64,000 nucleotides of DNA from Saccharina japonica. Taxonomy: Eukaryota > Sar > Phaeophyceae > Laminariales > Laminariaceae. The position numbers were made by a program, and so were the translations under genes. Positions 36,773 to 49,100 of this stretch are shown in pieces (positions within the stretch are counted from its first letter, which is position 1; each line of letters starts with the position of its first letter). A model generated the notes under the pieces. That model did no database searches. It worked only from the letters and a program-made list of their open reading frames with translations, and had not been told where the DNA came from. The DNA lies in assembly GCA_008828725.1 (NCBI GenBank), contig MEHQ01002062.1, forward strand, positions 88,602-152,601, in the 5' to 3' direction.

Positions 36773-37787
36773 CAAGGCACGGTAGAGGTGCACCGCATGT
36801 TTTTGCCTTATAAGGGTGGTCACTTGAGGAGCTCTATACCACACCTAGGACAGATTTTGGACCAAAGTGAAATTTCTATCCGATGAACCACTGAACTATA
36901 TCAATCAGATGCTCCGAGTATACTCGATACTCCGAGTATACTCGTAGTATCGAGTATTTTTCGTACTCCGAGTACTAGAAGTATTAGCGTACTGGTGGCC
37001 CAAATACTCGGAGTACTTGGAGTATGAGCAGTACTGAAGGCCCAAATACTCCGAGTACTGGGAGTATGAGCAGTACCTATACTTGAGTACAAGCAGTACT
37101 CGGAGTAAAAATATATAAATCACTCGGAGTACTCCGAGTATCGAGAGTATTGAACACCGAAATACTGCGAGTACAAAAAAGTACATGAAGTACTTTTTGT
37201 TCCAAAAACCTCCAATGATACTCCCAGGTAATGGGAGTATCTGTGATATTTCAAATGCTATTAACGCCAGTCATACGCTCCCAGAACCTGGGAGGAATGA
37301 CAGCCGAGCCATTAAAATGATGCAAAGATGCTCTTAACGTACTTCACACTCCGAGTATACTCCGAGTATCGAGTACATTTCGTACTCCGAGTACTTAAGA
37401 GTATTAGAGTACAGGCGGCCTGAATACTCGGAGTACTTGGAGTATGAGCTGTACTGAAGCCCCAAATACTCGGAGTACAAAGAGTACCCGCAGTATCGGA
37501 TCCCGAAATACTCCGAGTACAAGCAGTATCGAGATTGTTCATACCCGATATACTCCGAGTACGAGCAGTATCCCGGAGTATCGAACCCCGAAATACTCCG
37601 AGTACACAAAGGACCTGAAGGATTTTATCTCCAATACTTCTTACTATACTCCAAGATACTCGGAGCATCTGTGCAGTATTGCACGACAAGATTGAACTAA
37701 GGCGCCGAGTTTGGGTTAAGGAACGCCGTCATCCAGGAACCAAAATCAGCTAAACCGTTGCGACGAACATCTTTCGCAGCACGCGTC
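36773..37787. mobile_element. Family A element carrying a TACTCSGAGTA-word insertion
   Basis: The family A left part (GCACGGTAGAGGTGCACC, GGTGGTCACTTGAGGAGC) stops near 36905. Its right part (GGCGCCGAGTTTGGGTTAAGG, CGCAGCACGCGTC) resumes near 37690. Confidence 0.65.
36907..37674. mobile_element. Element built from TACTCSGAGTA words with inverted ends
   Basis: It starts CAGATGCTCCGAGTATAC and ends GATACTCGGAGCATCTG, an inverted pair of about 16 bp. Two clusters (36908-37150 and 37345-37672) consist of the odd palindrome TACTCSGAGTA and variants (GGGAGTATGAGCAGTAC) repeated many times in both orientations. They are separated by about 190 bp with other hairpins (CTCCCAGGTAATGGGAG, CTCCCAGAACCTGGGAG). 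No gene; open frames here only translate the repeat. Confidence 0.75.
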
Positions 37788-38207
37788 GGTATATGAATAC
37801 ATTAGAGCGCCTCAAGTGAGGAGCAGCCGAAACGTGGAGGTAAGTGGGCACCCCCCCGGCAGTGACATGCATCAAATCAGTCGCTTCCAAAATTCGTCAA
37901 TATTATCTGTCTGACATTTTGATGCTACGGTATAAGTATTCATGAATCCTGAAAGTACACAAAGCGTTAACCGGACGGAAAACTCAACCCACGTACGACG
38001 AGTAGAATCTACTGCAGTATACACCATGATGATCGGTAAACGCTTAGTCCAACTAAGGCATGTATGTATGTGTTATTGCACGCATAGATAGATAGCCGCC
38101 TGCTTTATTCTTGCGGAGTCAGTACAATGTGCCAAAGTGTAAGGAGCCCGATATAAGATGTCGACGATAAAATTCGTCGACATCAGCGGGACTAGTTTGA
38201 GAGGGAC

Positions 38208-38241
<34 letters not shown>

Positions 38242-38434
38242 GTCTTTCATAGGTTTGCATATTTTTCGGTTGCTCGCAGCAATTCGATCGTGTGCTTATC
38301 ATCCTCAGCGCACCTTTTATGGCGTATTGACGAGCAGGGTTTAGAGCTGAAACACGTGCCACAAGAGAGGTGCCACGATTTAGCCAGGACGTTTGCGATC
38401 GCTGACGGCCCTTAACTGTGGAACACTCCTTCCC
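37788..38434. other. Unassigned stretch with TA array
   Basis: A TA microsatellite lies at about 38208-38242. No gene or known repeat is recognised in the rest. Confidence 0.45.
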
Positions 38435-38436
38435 GA

Positions 38437-38685
38437 GACGCATGCTACGATAGAGGTGCACCATGATGTTTCTGAGCTCTTCACTTAAGGGGCGTCATAC
38501 CTCACCGAAAAATATTTTTTTTGGAAGAGAATTAAAGTGCTACCGGATTAGAAATCCCATGTCTGAAGTGTACACTGAAACAATGTTCGTCCCAGAAATG
38601 AAGGTTCGACGAATTTGGTTTAAAGAGCCCGATCGTTCAGACAAATATTCAGTCAAAAAGTGCTACCTCTATCATAGCACGCGTC
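38437..38685. mobile_element. Family A element
   Basis: It starts GACGCATGCTACGATAGAGG and ends CTCTATCATAGCACGCGTC, so both termini are well preserved. No matching flanks were seen. Confidence 0.75.
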
Positions 38686-39289
38686 TACATTGGTTGATAA
38701 TACAATAAAACAAATTACTGTTATAACATTGAATACAAGCAGTCCTGTTCATTGTACACCTGGGTCGTAGGAGTGTTCGTCTTGGTTTGTTTGTTATCCT
38801 TGTTCGGGGTGAGATGTACCAGGTATGAAATAGATATCTCCTACATACTATAATCAAGTGAGAAGCCTCGGAAACAACTAGGTGCCACCCATCTATGGCG
38901 AAAATTAGGCGTTACCCCTAGAAGGAAAGCAGCACGAGTCCCGTACAATACCACCACCATCATCGTATAGCTTTTCTGGGATACATGGTAGCAGGTACCG
39001 TACCACGTAGTAGTTTGCTTGGCACTACATCGGTAGTAGTAGCAGTATGAACCTTTGACTCGTGCGACGATAGAGGTAGTCCCAGTGACATTTTTGCTGA
39101 AACGCGTTCTGAATGATCGGACCCTCATTCGTGTGTTGTAATCGTTTTCATAGTACGCTTAGGTCGTGGTATTGTTGATCGAGTAGCACTTTTAACTTCC
39201 TCCTAAATCATTTTTTGGGTGCGATATGGAGCTCATCAAATGAGGAGGTCAGAAGACACACGGTCCACCTCTACCGTAGCCTACGTTTT

Positions 39290-40303
39290 TTTTTGGGGGG
39301 GGGGTTCGGAGGGAAACATTGACAACACGTTCTTGTTTGTCTTATCATCCCATCTATTATTATCTGTCGTCTTCACCAGTCACTCCTCCCGCTATCTCTC
39401 TGCTGGCTGTAAGTACCGTAGTCCTAGCTCAGGTCCGGGATCACACACAGCAACATGGTTATATCCTTCCCCCTCGCTACGTACGGCACGCGCCTCGCAA
39501 TTTCTTATCGCGAGAAAGGTTCACGCGCGCTTGCTTCCACCGCGTCAATAGACTAGCGTCGAAATGCACCTACCCAACTCTACGAAGAAACTCTCGAGAG
39601 CTAGCTGATGTCTCGCGTGGAGTACAATCTCTATAAAGATAATCGAACCCGTGACATGCACGCCAATAGTCATCGAGGTGAATCAACTAGACCACCGGGG
39701 CGACCGTGACGATTCTGCAGTTAATAGCGATCACGGCGTCCAACGCCGCTGCTCGGAGTTTGTTGGGTAACACAGTATTACTTCGGTGTCCGAAATACTT
39801 TAAAATACCATAAGCTGTTTACAGTACCGGGCACCTAATAAGAAACAGGAAATCTGGTCCAGGCTGGATTTCTTATTTGAGAGAGGGTGCTTTCTTCCCA
39901 AACTTCAAGAGAACGACCCCCGGTTTCGTTTATGCTTCCTCCAAATATCAGCCGTGGCTTTCTTATCAGCCTGGTTCTTATCAGATGTCCTGTACCGTAT
40001 ACGACGCGAGAAGCTAGTGTGACGGTTTAGACGACCACGGACCATGTCGAATATGATCGTTGGCTTCGGGCCCCGACTATGCCATGGTTGGAGCCGGGCG
40101 GGGCGCAACATGGTTGGGGAGCTCGTCGGCTGTATAGGGGGTATGTCCCTACAAAAAAACAAATATATATAGTAGACATGCAGCTCGTCGGCGTATAGCT
40201 CTCTTCGGCCTTTTTTTGGGTATTGGCTTGTTGTGTGGTTGACCGTGCTCGTCTAAACGTGAAGAATGGTTTACCTTACTTGGTATCCCATGTTTAAGGT
40301 TGG
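39290..40303. other. Unassigned stretch with a family F copy
   Basis: The segment 39425-39490 (AGCTCAGGTCCGGGATCAC, then CCTTCCCCCTCGCTACG) is a second family F instance. An eroded family A copy occupies about 39059-39285 just before. No gene recognised. Confidence 0.4.
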
Positions 40304-40305
40304 AA

Positions 40306-41113
40306 GACGCGTGCACTACAATAGAGGTGAAGTATATAGCACTTTTCGGCTGATTTTTGTTTTTGAATGACGGAGCCGCTAAACCTTAACCCGAAATCGT
40401 GAGAATTCTCTCGTTCTTGCTGGGTTGCACAAATGCTTAATTCAATACCCAGGCCGTGCATGGTATTGTTCATCCTTGAAGCACCCTTACTTTCCACCAA
40501 AACAACCAGTTTTGGGGTTTGAGGTATACGTAGGGCTCCTCGAGTGGGCTCCTCGAGTGACTACCCTCAGAAAAAATACACGGTGCACCTGCAGGCAGGC
40601 TACGTTAGGGTAGCACTCATTATTGGCTGAAGACACATACTACGATAGAGGTGCCTCATGATTTTGTCTGGGCTCCTCACTTGAGGAGTTCCCTGCGTCA
40701 CGAAACAAAAGTTTTGGGCGAAATTCAAATCACCTGAGTCTACTATTAGTACTAAACATATTGCAACACAAGACTGGAAGTCTGAAAATTTGGGTTAAGG
40801 AGCCCGATCGTCCAGAACACGTTTCAGCCAAAATGTGTCACTGGGACTACCTCTATCGTAGCACGTGTCTGAAATGGTTTCTGAATGACTGAGCTCCTTA
40901 ACCCAAACTCGACGGACTTTTACTCTTCCTGTGTTTCGATTTTTGTCAGCTCTATACTTTGGAGCCATGGGATTGTTCATCGGGGGGGGTGGCACTTGAA
41001 GTTTCCTCCACAATCAGTTTCTTCGGTGAGGTATATAGAGCTCTCTAATAAGTGACCACCCCCAGAAGGCATAAGCAGGGCCTGTATGCAGGTGCACCTC
41101 TACCGTAGCGTGC
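40306..41113. mobile_element. Cluster of family A elements with one self-insertion
   Basis: A first eroded copy spans about 40306-40595. A second, 40596-41113, is interrupted after TATTGGCTGAA by a complete copy at 40632-40869 (start GACACATACTACGATAGAGG, end CTCTATCGTAGCACGTGTC). TGAA is duplicated at 40628-40631 and 40870-40873. The host line continues as AATGGTTTCTGAATGACTG. Confidence 0.75.
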
Positions 41114-41556
41114 GTTACCTCTAACGTAGCATGCGTCTGGACGCCCTCTGGATACGCGTCACGATAGGGGTGATGTGCACCAGTTTGGTTCTTGCTAGTT
41201 AGGCTACTCCTCCTGTCATCGAGGGGGTCTATACTACAGTAGTCATCTGAACACGGACCCTGGGTAAAACGACTGCCGCAAGTGCACCCCGACGGGCGCT
41301 TCCTTCCCCTGTGGCCGTATGGCCTAGGGGGTGTCACAAGCACAGCACGATGATGATACTGCATCTCCCAGCAATACAAAGCAACCCTTAGTGGATGCTG
41401 TATTGGGTGCCTCGTCCTGGTTATGGGTAGTTCCTCGTCAGTCGCAAAAAAACATAAATTAATTGTTTGGCATAACGTCTTTGATGTTTTTTTTTTGTGT
41501 ACAGCGCTGATTGATGCCGCAGTACCTCCAGTACATTCTACTTATAAATAGTACAG

Positions 41557-41558
<2 letters not shown>

Positions 41559-41587
<29 letters not shown>
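41559..41587. repeat. TAG/GTA trinucleotide microsatellite
   Basis: About nine tandem AGT units. Confidence 0.9.
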
Positions 41588-42057
41588 GTCGTCGGGTTAA
41601 ACGTTTCAGTTGACACCTACATATTAATACTACAGCAGTCAGTAGGTCGTCGGATGGTTGATCTCGGAATAAACGTTTCAGTTTGTTTTGTTCTGTTTTT
41701 TCCGTCTCGGGTGAGTAAGTACAGACCTCCTCAAGCCCTATGAGGGGCCCTAGGAACATGCGTACGTACGTATATAGTGTGCACCCCTCCCCTCTACCGC
41801 TGTAGGTAGCATTCGTCTCGTCCCAAACGTAACCACACCTCATTTAGAACAAAAAAAGTCGCAAAACAGATATATATATACTACTCTACGTATTGTAGCA
41901 GCTCTACGCGGAGTGGGAAGTGAGAGAAGCGGGCTGTAGAGCCACACTGGAGAGCACGACTCATTTCAACCACTGGTATGTTTGCTACTGCGGTGTAAAT
42001 ATTGGCTGTTATGAGTACGAGCATTATCTGGGTTGAATACCGTAATCATGCGAGTCC

Positions 42058-42245
42058 ATCGCACCGGGTGCGAACGCGTTTTAAAATGTTTACTTCTTGT
42101 GTTTTTTATCGCACCCCGGTGCGATAACCCCGATGGGTGCCAAAACCCCGATGGGGGTGCGCAAACACAATTAAATCGTGCCGTTCTTGGTATTTGCGCA
42201 CCCCCGGGGTGATAACCCCGATGGGCTCTCTCCGATGGGTGGGAT
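42058..42245. repeat. Family E palindromic-word repeat
   Basis: Words ATCGCACCCCGGTGCGATAA and CCCCGATGGGTGC repeat in both orientations around a core with CGTGTTTTTTATCGC. A second copy lies at about 42655-42785. The architecture resembles the two word-built elements at 31.4-32.4 and 36.9-37.7 kb. Confidence 0.6.
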
Positions 42246-42481
42246 ACCGAGTACCACCACAGCGGCTTATTGATCCCAGTTACCACTCACTCTGTTGCAG
42301 ATGTACGGCATAGTAAACACACACCTTATATCACCCGAAACGCTGCGTCGGCGAGTTGGAGCATCGACCCGGCGAAATACGGTACAATACGGTACAATAC
42401 CCCGACAATGCGGCGGACTATCGCTGAGATACTCAGCGTCCACATACAACCACGGCAGCACGCACCACCCCGTGTAGCATC

Positions 42482-42654
42482 ATGTCAGAGGGTGCAGGCG
42501 CCGAGGCTGCCTCCTCACAGGTCAATGGGAGTGTTGATGCTGCTGCTCCTCCTCCTGCTCCTGCTGCGGCTGCGGACCCCTTGGCACCAGGAGAGGCCAT
42601 CGACGAGTGCTGGCAGCAAATGATGGCCAGCACTCAATCTTGGATTTATGTCGG
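42482..42654 (+). CDS. Possible 5' exon or gene fragment, Ala/Pro-rich
   Basis: I do not recognise it. From ATG at 42482 the frame reads about 57 codons: an Ala/Glu/Ser start, a PPPAPAAAA low-complexity segment, then a more ordinary stretch IDECWQQMMASTQSWIY. The segment is clearly GC-richer than its surroundings, with third-position G/C preference. It ends where a family E repeat begins (GTCGGGGTTATCGC). That boundary also contains a GT, so either an exon end or disruption by the repeat is possible. No continuation downstream was found. Confidence 0.35.
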
Positions 42655-43629
42655 GGTTATCGCACCCCGGTGCGATAACCCTGATGGGGGTGCGAAAATG
42701 CAATTTAATGTTTTTCTTGCGTTTTTTTATCGCACGCTGGTGCCATAACCGCGATGGGTGCCAACCCCCCGATGGGTGCGATGACTCGCATGATTACAGT
42801 AGTTAGATTATCTAGAACGGAAATGCAACGCAGTAGTTCACTAAAAGCAACCATCGAATACCGTGTACTGTACGAGTAGCTCCAAGCGGACTGGACAGCT
42901 ACGAGGAGCGGGATGTACAGCTGAACGGTAGAGCATTTATAATTCCAACATATATATGGGATGCTTGCTACCGTGTAAGTACGTCGGTCAATATTGCCAG
43001 TTTAGGGAGGGCATGGATGTAATATGTACGTCGATTGGTTCTTGCACTGCATACAATAGTGCGCAAGGAAATATGTAAACACTAAAACACGAATTTCACA
43101 GTCATCGAATAGCGTGCACTTTATTAGCTCTAAGCGGCGTGGGCAGCAAGAGAAGCGGGCTGTAGAGCTGGCTGCATGTGGGAGGGCACGGCTTATTTCA
43201 GCAAACGGGACGCCTGCAACCATGTGCGATGTAAATACTGGCTATTTCAATGGGCGTTGCATATATATGTACGTTGAATGTTTCTATGGCGCAAAGGACA
43301 TGCAAGAAATTCAAATACGGCAATTCTACCAGTAAATCCATTACATCAGAGGTGCCTCTCAGAATTTCCGAGGTTGTTTGCTTGAGGCGCTCCATACCCC
43401 ACCCAGACCTGACCTCGAGAAACCCGAAACTACAACCGGATGGGTGATGACTGCAATGGATTACGTATGTTTTATTCTCGAGAAAAAATGCGAAAAGCCT
43501 ACTACCCCTCTGACCCGAAATATAGGAAACGCTTGTATTACATGTTAGTGAACAAACGATCCTAGTAGTTAGGGTGCTGAGTGGTAGAAAACTAAGTAGT
43601 TAATTGATTGATTTCATACACCCGCCCAT

Positions 43630-43832
43630 CCACTTAGTAGGATGCAGCAAACCCTTCATGCGACTCGCTCAACACCTCACGGCGCTTCACGCTTGGTGCT
43701 AGCAATGTCTGCCTGGTCGGTGAAAACCCGACATGCTCCGTCCCGGCATTGCAGGGATGCGAGGGTATATATATGGTCATACGACTACGGCCATGCATGA
43801 AAATGAAGTACACCCCCCCCCCCTGCATTCAG
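43630..43832 (+). repeat. Family D interspersed repeat
   Basis: It shows AGTAGGATGCAGC, CATGCGACTCGCTCAACACC, GTCTGCCTGGTCGG and CGACTACGGCCATGCATG in the same order as the other family D copies. Confidence 0.6.
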
Positions 43833-44573
43833 ATATTATGGGAGCTGTTTTTAATTATCTAGTATTCCTACCAGGTTTGAGCCCAATAGCAACTTCCAAT
43901 TACACGTAGTTTACTCTTGTTCCCCCCCTTTCGCTCAATGTATCAAAATTTTCCATTTTCCAACAAACACAAATTATCATTTAGGGTCCTGAGTGGTAGA
44001 AAATACATGATATTTGGATTTCCATCGATGCCTCCGGCCGAAGAGCCCCCCGTCAGCTATACTACTACTGACGCGTCCTACGATAGAGGTAACACGTTTT
44101 GGCTGATTTTGTTTATGACCAAACTCGTCGGTTATTCAGCCCGTGGGTTTCAGAGTTATTCAACGTACAGTCAGACCACCATGGGATTGTTCATCGATCG
44201 GGTAGCACTTCTATTTCCCGCCGAAATTAAGTTTTGATTCACTCTTTGCAAGTGCGTGGACGGGGGGGGGTGATGCGAAAATGATTGTGGCCGGGTTTCA
44301 ATGTAAGCAGACGTACAGCAAGGGGCGCGATACGATCCCAACCTCACTGCCGCGCGCTGAAGCTGCTCGTAGACAGTCGTTACCATCAAGCTTGTGTCAT
44401 ATCGTGTTGGTCGCAATCCCGGGGTCTCAAAAGGGTTAACAACCAAAACTCGTGTCGGAATTTCATTCTTGTGTGTTGCAATAGTTTTCGTTTGCATACC
44501 TACGTACGTAGGGCATGGGATTATTCGTTACCCTCTAAACCCATGCTTTGTGTGACTTACTATAACGGGAGAG

Positions 44574-44672
44574 CATAGTAAATAGGGCACCTACGGTACA
44601 GACAAAAAACATATTTCCCTATTCCTACCAACAACAATTGGACCAATTTACTATGATCCCCCGTATTATTAG
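44574..44672. mobile_element. Family C foldback element
   Basis: The left arm CATAGTAAATAGGGCACCTACG pattern pairs with the right arm CCAATTTACTATGATCCCCC. The extreme ends (AACGGGAGAGC and GATCCCCCGTATT) are also inverted. Confidence 0.65.
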
Positions 44673-45128
44673 CATAAAGCTCCTCAAGTGAGGACCCAAT
44701 AAAAAGAAAACATGGTGGCACCTCTTCCGTAGCATGAGTTCGGTGCTGCACCCCCTTCCGAGTTGTTCGAAGGTTTGGATCGAAGCCGCAAAACGGCAGC
44801 AGCACTCGCGGGCACTCACTCCTCTTGCGGCGAAGAAACGAAATGTTTGTTTTGGTTTATCGGTTGCTGGGCAGCCATTTTTCGTCTTGCGATCTTGACC
44901 GTCCAAGCCATCGACACGGTTGTCTCTCCCAACACAATCCAAAGGCCCTAAACGGGCATCGGTCTAAAATATCACAATCCTATGTTACCACTGCCGTGCG
45001 ATGAAATTGACCCACAACGTCAAACCTACACAAGAAAAAATGCCGCTGGCATTTATGTTGCGACCCTCCCACCATCAGAAGTCCCCTCCCCTCACCCCCC
45101 CCCTCCTTTGGGCTACACCGGAAATTAA

Positions 45129-45900
45129 ATGAACCCATTGAAGCTGTCATCTATATGCAATTCCGCCCCACAAACTGACCTTAGCAGGATGCACCTCACC
45201 CTTCATGCGACTCACCCAACACCTCACGACGCTTCGCGCTTAGCGCTAGCATTGTCTGCCTGGTCGGTGAAAACCCGACATGCTACGTCCCGGCATTGTA
45301 GGGATGCGAGGGTCTGTAGTCATACGACTACGGGCATGCATGGACATGAAGTACACCCGCCCCGCCCCCCAAATATCTCCCACCCACGCCCTCCCCGACC
45401 CCCTCCTGCATCTCGGCCTCCACCCTATGTCAAAACGCCAAAGGGTTTCGTCCCACCGCCAACGGTCACGGGAGCGCATGCTGCAAAAACAAAACGGTTT
45501 TTAGGGTGTCTTAAGCTCTTTTGGTGGCCATAACGTACAGATACTACGTTAAGGGTTGGGCGAGAGGAGGATCAGACGCGGTCGGGAAAGGAGTCAAGAC
45601 GCGGGCTCCTGACCGTTGGTCACCGAATCCTCTCGTTTCTACAACGCTATCACCCATTGGGGGTCCGCCCCGCAAGTGGTTCTCAACAGGATGCATGTAG
45701 TCCTTCTCATGCGACTCGCCTCCAACACCCCACGGCGCTTCGCGATTGACGCAAGCAAGTGTCCGCCTGGTAGGTCAAACCCCGACGTGATCCGTACCGG
45801 CAATTCGTAGGGATGCGAGGGTCGATGGTCGTACGACTACGGCCATGGATGGCATGAGTAACCTCGCCCCCCCCCCCCGATGCGTGGTCAATGGTCGAAC
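45129..45900 (+). repeat. Two family D repeats in the VPS33 3' flank
   Basis: Copies at 45129-45370 and about 45640-45880 share TGCATGCGACTC, CGGCGCTTCGCG, GGTCGGTGAAAACCCGAC and CGTACGACTACGGCCATG-type blocks. Both sit downstream of the VPS33 stop codon. A C-rich run (45929-45949) follows. The gene's 3' UTR end could not be located. Confidence 0.6.
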
Positions 45901-46025
45901 AACTAACGCGAGCACTAAATGAGTACCCCCCCCCCCCCCCCCCCCCCCCTCCCGCTTCCATCCGAAACCAAGCCGCCAACCAGTGTTTCCCACCCAACCG
46001 TAAGGGCTCGAACGGGTCACACGGG

Positions 46026-46123
46026 TCATCGCTGCAGAAGATTCTGGAAGTTGGGGAGCAAGGTGCTCAAGAATTCGTCTCCGTTGTTTATCTTGGTAGT
46101 CGCCGTCACTATCTGGAACGGAA
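46026..46123 (-). CDS. VPS33: VPS33 terminal exon
   Basis: 98 nt, acceptor GCGCAG. The first two bases complete a Phe codon. It reads FPFQIVTATTKINNGDEFLS, TLLPNFQNLLQR, then TGA (46028-46026). It matches the family's (F)xVATTKLINGxxLL ending. Confidence 0.93.
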
Positions 46124-49100
46124 CTGCGCACCGAGAGAAAAAATAAAATAAAATAAATAAAGAACACACACAAGAAGATGTCAGCAGAGCTGCGGGCGAC
46201 TGTTCTTAGATACGTGCTATGATAGAGGTATACCTTTCTTTAACTGAAGCGCCTTCTGAATGACGGGGTCCCTTAAGCCAAACTCTTCGGAATTGCATTC
46301 TTGTGTTGTGGTATTTTTCATTTTATGCTTAGGGAGTGGGATTTTTCATGGGGTACCACTTTGTTTTTCCCCTCCAAAACCATTTTTCGGGTGACCTTAC
46401 TAATAGGATAAAGCTCCTCATTTGAGGAACCTCATATAAATCATGGTGCACTTTTACCGTAGCAGCATGATTCACCACATGAGGCCGTTATTTACCCGAT
46501 TTCTATCCTCTTTTAGGTTGTAAAATCGTAAAATCCCTGTTTTTCATACTTCGGACAAATAGATCGATCCCCACTTATAAAGAAACTAGATACCTCAAGT
46601 CAGATATAATCCCGATCTTGTATGGTACGAAGTATACGAAACTCAGGTTGCCGGATGGGCCCCGTACGGTCTGCATGATCTAGCGCGTGTTCCCTGCGGG
46701 TCGGATCTGTACTGTGCAGATTCTGCATAACCTCTTACAACGGCAGGTGACGAACGAAATGATCTATCTGTAGACAGATCAGACAGGTTATGGTCTATTC
46801 GAGGTCTGGAGTTTTTTTGTGATTTTCAAGGAGGCGTTTGCCCCGGAAGGCGAGGAATCCGGGCCGGCCGTTCCCTTACCGAGCCTGACTACTCTTGGAG
46901 AGGAATACTGCGTCCCTCTGCTTTGGAAATTATAAAACGAAAAACTCCAACACCTCCCCATTTGTAGAAATACGGATGGCGTTATATGATCGGAACAGCG
47001 CTACACGTTGTCAAATGGGAAATTTATTAACTAAGCATAAGTAACCGTCTACGCGCAATTTCTGAGCGCGCGTAGCAGTACGGGATTATAATCAAATTTA
47101 AAAAACAATATTATTCAACATACGCCAGCTGTGAGGTCGACCGATTGAAATGCTGATACTACACTTCACAAGCTGCGTAGGTCGCTCGTTTTGATATATT
47201 TCATTCATACTGTTCGTGTGTGATTCACGATGTATCCTGGCGGTTAGCTCTCAGTTTCACAATAAGCCGTTTCTCGTGTGTCTTGTATAAATTCCGCGTT
47301 GAGAATAACAGCTCAATGACTCCCTGTGCATGGTCGTGCCCGCGCCTTACGACTCCTTGCATTGCAACTATTGTAAATCAGACACCAACCATTGAATCAC
47401 CTCACCCCCCAACCATGCAGGGGTAGTTGTTGCAATCGTCACCTTTTTACCATCAAAATTCCCCTCTGCACTAATATCAAGTTAATCAAGTACACAAGAG
47501 GGTTATCAAGTCCACACTAGGTTTCGCCCAAAAACGGAAACACAGATGAAAATGGGGTTGAGACAAGGGCGCTCACATTCTGTCTGCGCGCTGAAAAACC
47601 GCAAGGCCACTAGGTTTCACTAAACAAATTGGGAACATAGACGAAAGTGGAGTTGAGACAACGGCCCTCACATTCCGCCTGCGCGCTGAGAAGCGAGGCC
47701 ACTAGGTTTCACTCCAAAACGGGGAACACAGACGAGAGTGGGGTTAAGACAAGGGGGCTCACATTCTTTCTGCGCGCTGAGAAACCGCAAGGCCGCGATC
47801 TCCATGTATGTCACCCCACCGATGAAGTACACGAGCATCACCTGCCGCGTTTGGAAGGGTAGGTAAAGGAGGGCGAGCGTGTACTCATGTCATGCATGAA
47901 CGTAGTCGTATGACCATAGACCCTCGCACCCTGACAATGCCGGGACGGAGAACGTCGGGTTTTGACCGATCAGGCACGCATTGCTTGCCCCAAGCGCAAA
48001 GGCTGACGCAGGGGAGGGGAGGGGGGGTGGTGGTTCCACGACCGAACAATTGTTTAAAGCCATAAACGTATAACTCGCACAGTTGAAAGTGTTGTTTATA
48101 TATGCCTAGACCGTCGAGAGATGTCACGCCTAACCCTTGGGGATGATCATTTATACCAAAATTGGAGTTTGGACGAGAGCTAAAATATAGGGCCAAGGTG
48201 AGGTACACCGAGCAAACAGTTGGATGCCCCCAGCATGACCTCACAGCCAGCAACACATGTTTTATTGGACTGCTCAGGAAGGCCAGGGATCGGCAGGGTG
48301 AATTGAGTGAAATATTAACCTGGGTGACTAAATAGGACCTACGGTAAACACAAAAACCCATATATTCATTTATTTGGTCCTGTTCACTATGGTCCTCCGT
48401 AATAACGGGGTCGACACCCTCAGCGGGGTCGATCCACCGAGCCTCTGCGATACATGCATACGCGCCTTCTTCTGAGGCGCGTCGTCCCTTCCGCCCCTCG
48501 CGCCGGCTGCCCCTGCAGCAGCAGCACCTCCTCCTGCTCCAGGTGCGCCAAACCCTGCATCGGCCATGTCCGCTGCTGATTGCATCTTCCCTCTCTGTTC
48601 CACCTGTCTTCGCACTGTGATCATCGAGAAGAGTAGTAGGGTTGGCTGGCATCAACGGGGGACTTTTTTCATGTGATTTTCATCCCCGGAATATATCGGC
48701 CCTTCATTTATCTCTCTAGTCATAGCTCAGATCTGGGGACACACAGCAGGCCCCCCCGCCCCCCCCCCCTCCACTACGGTTAGGTCCTTGATTTGTGGAT
48801 TGCGAGACGACACTTCAGCATTATCTTTCCTCGACGACCCGTGTCGAATTGAGCTGTCAGTGCACTGTGTTCGGCACATTCGTGACAGGGCCGTACGGGC
48901 TGTGGGTCACACCCATTCGATAAAAGTCGCACGAATAATCCAAGGCACTACAGCAGAGTGGGAGCCTACTGGGAGCACGAGCATCCACTTAAATCGTGCG
49001 AATACCCAAGACATCAAAGCACAGTGACAATTGTGGGGGCACCGAAACAAATGGAGAACCATTGTGAGAATCATTAGAGGCCTGCACCTTTCAGCGGCTT

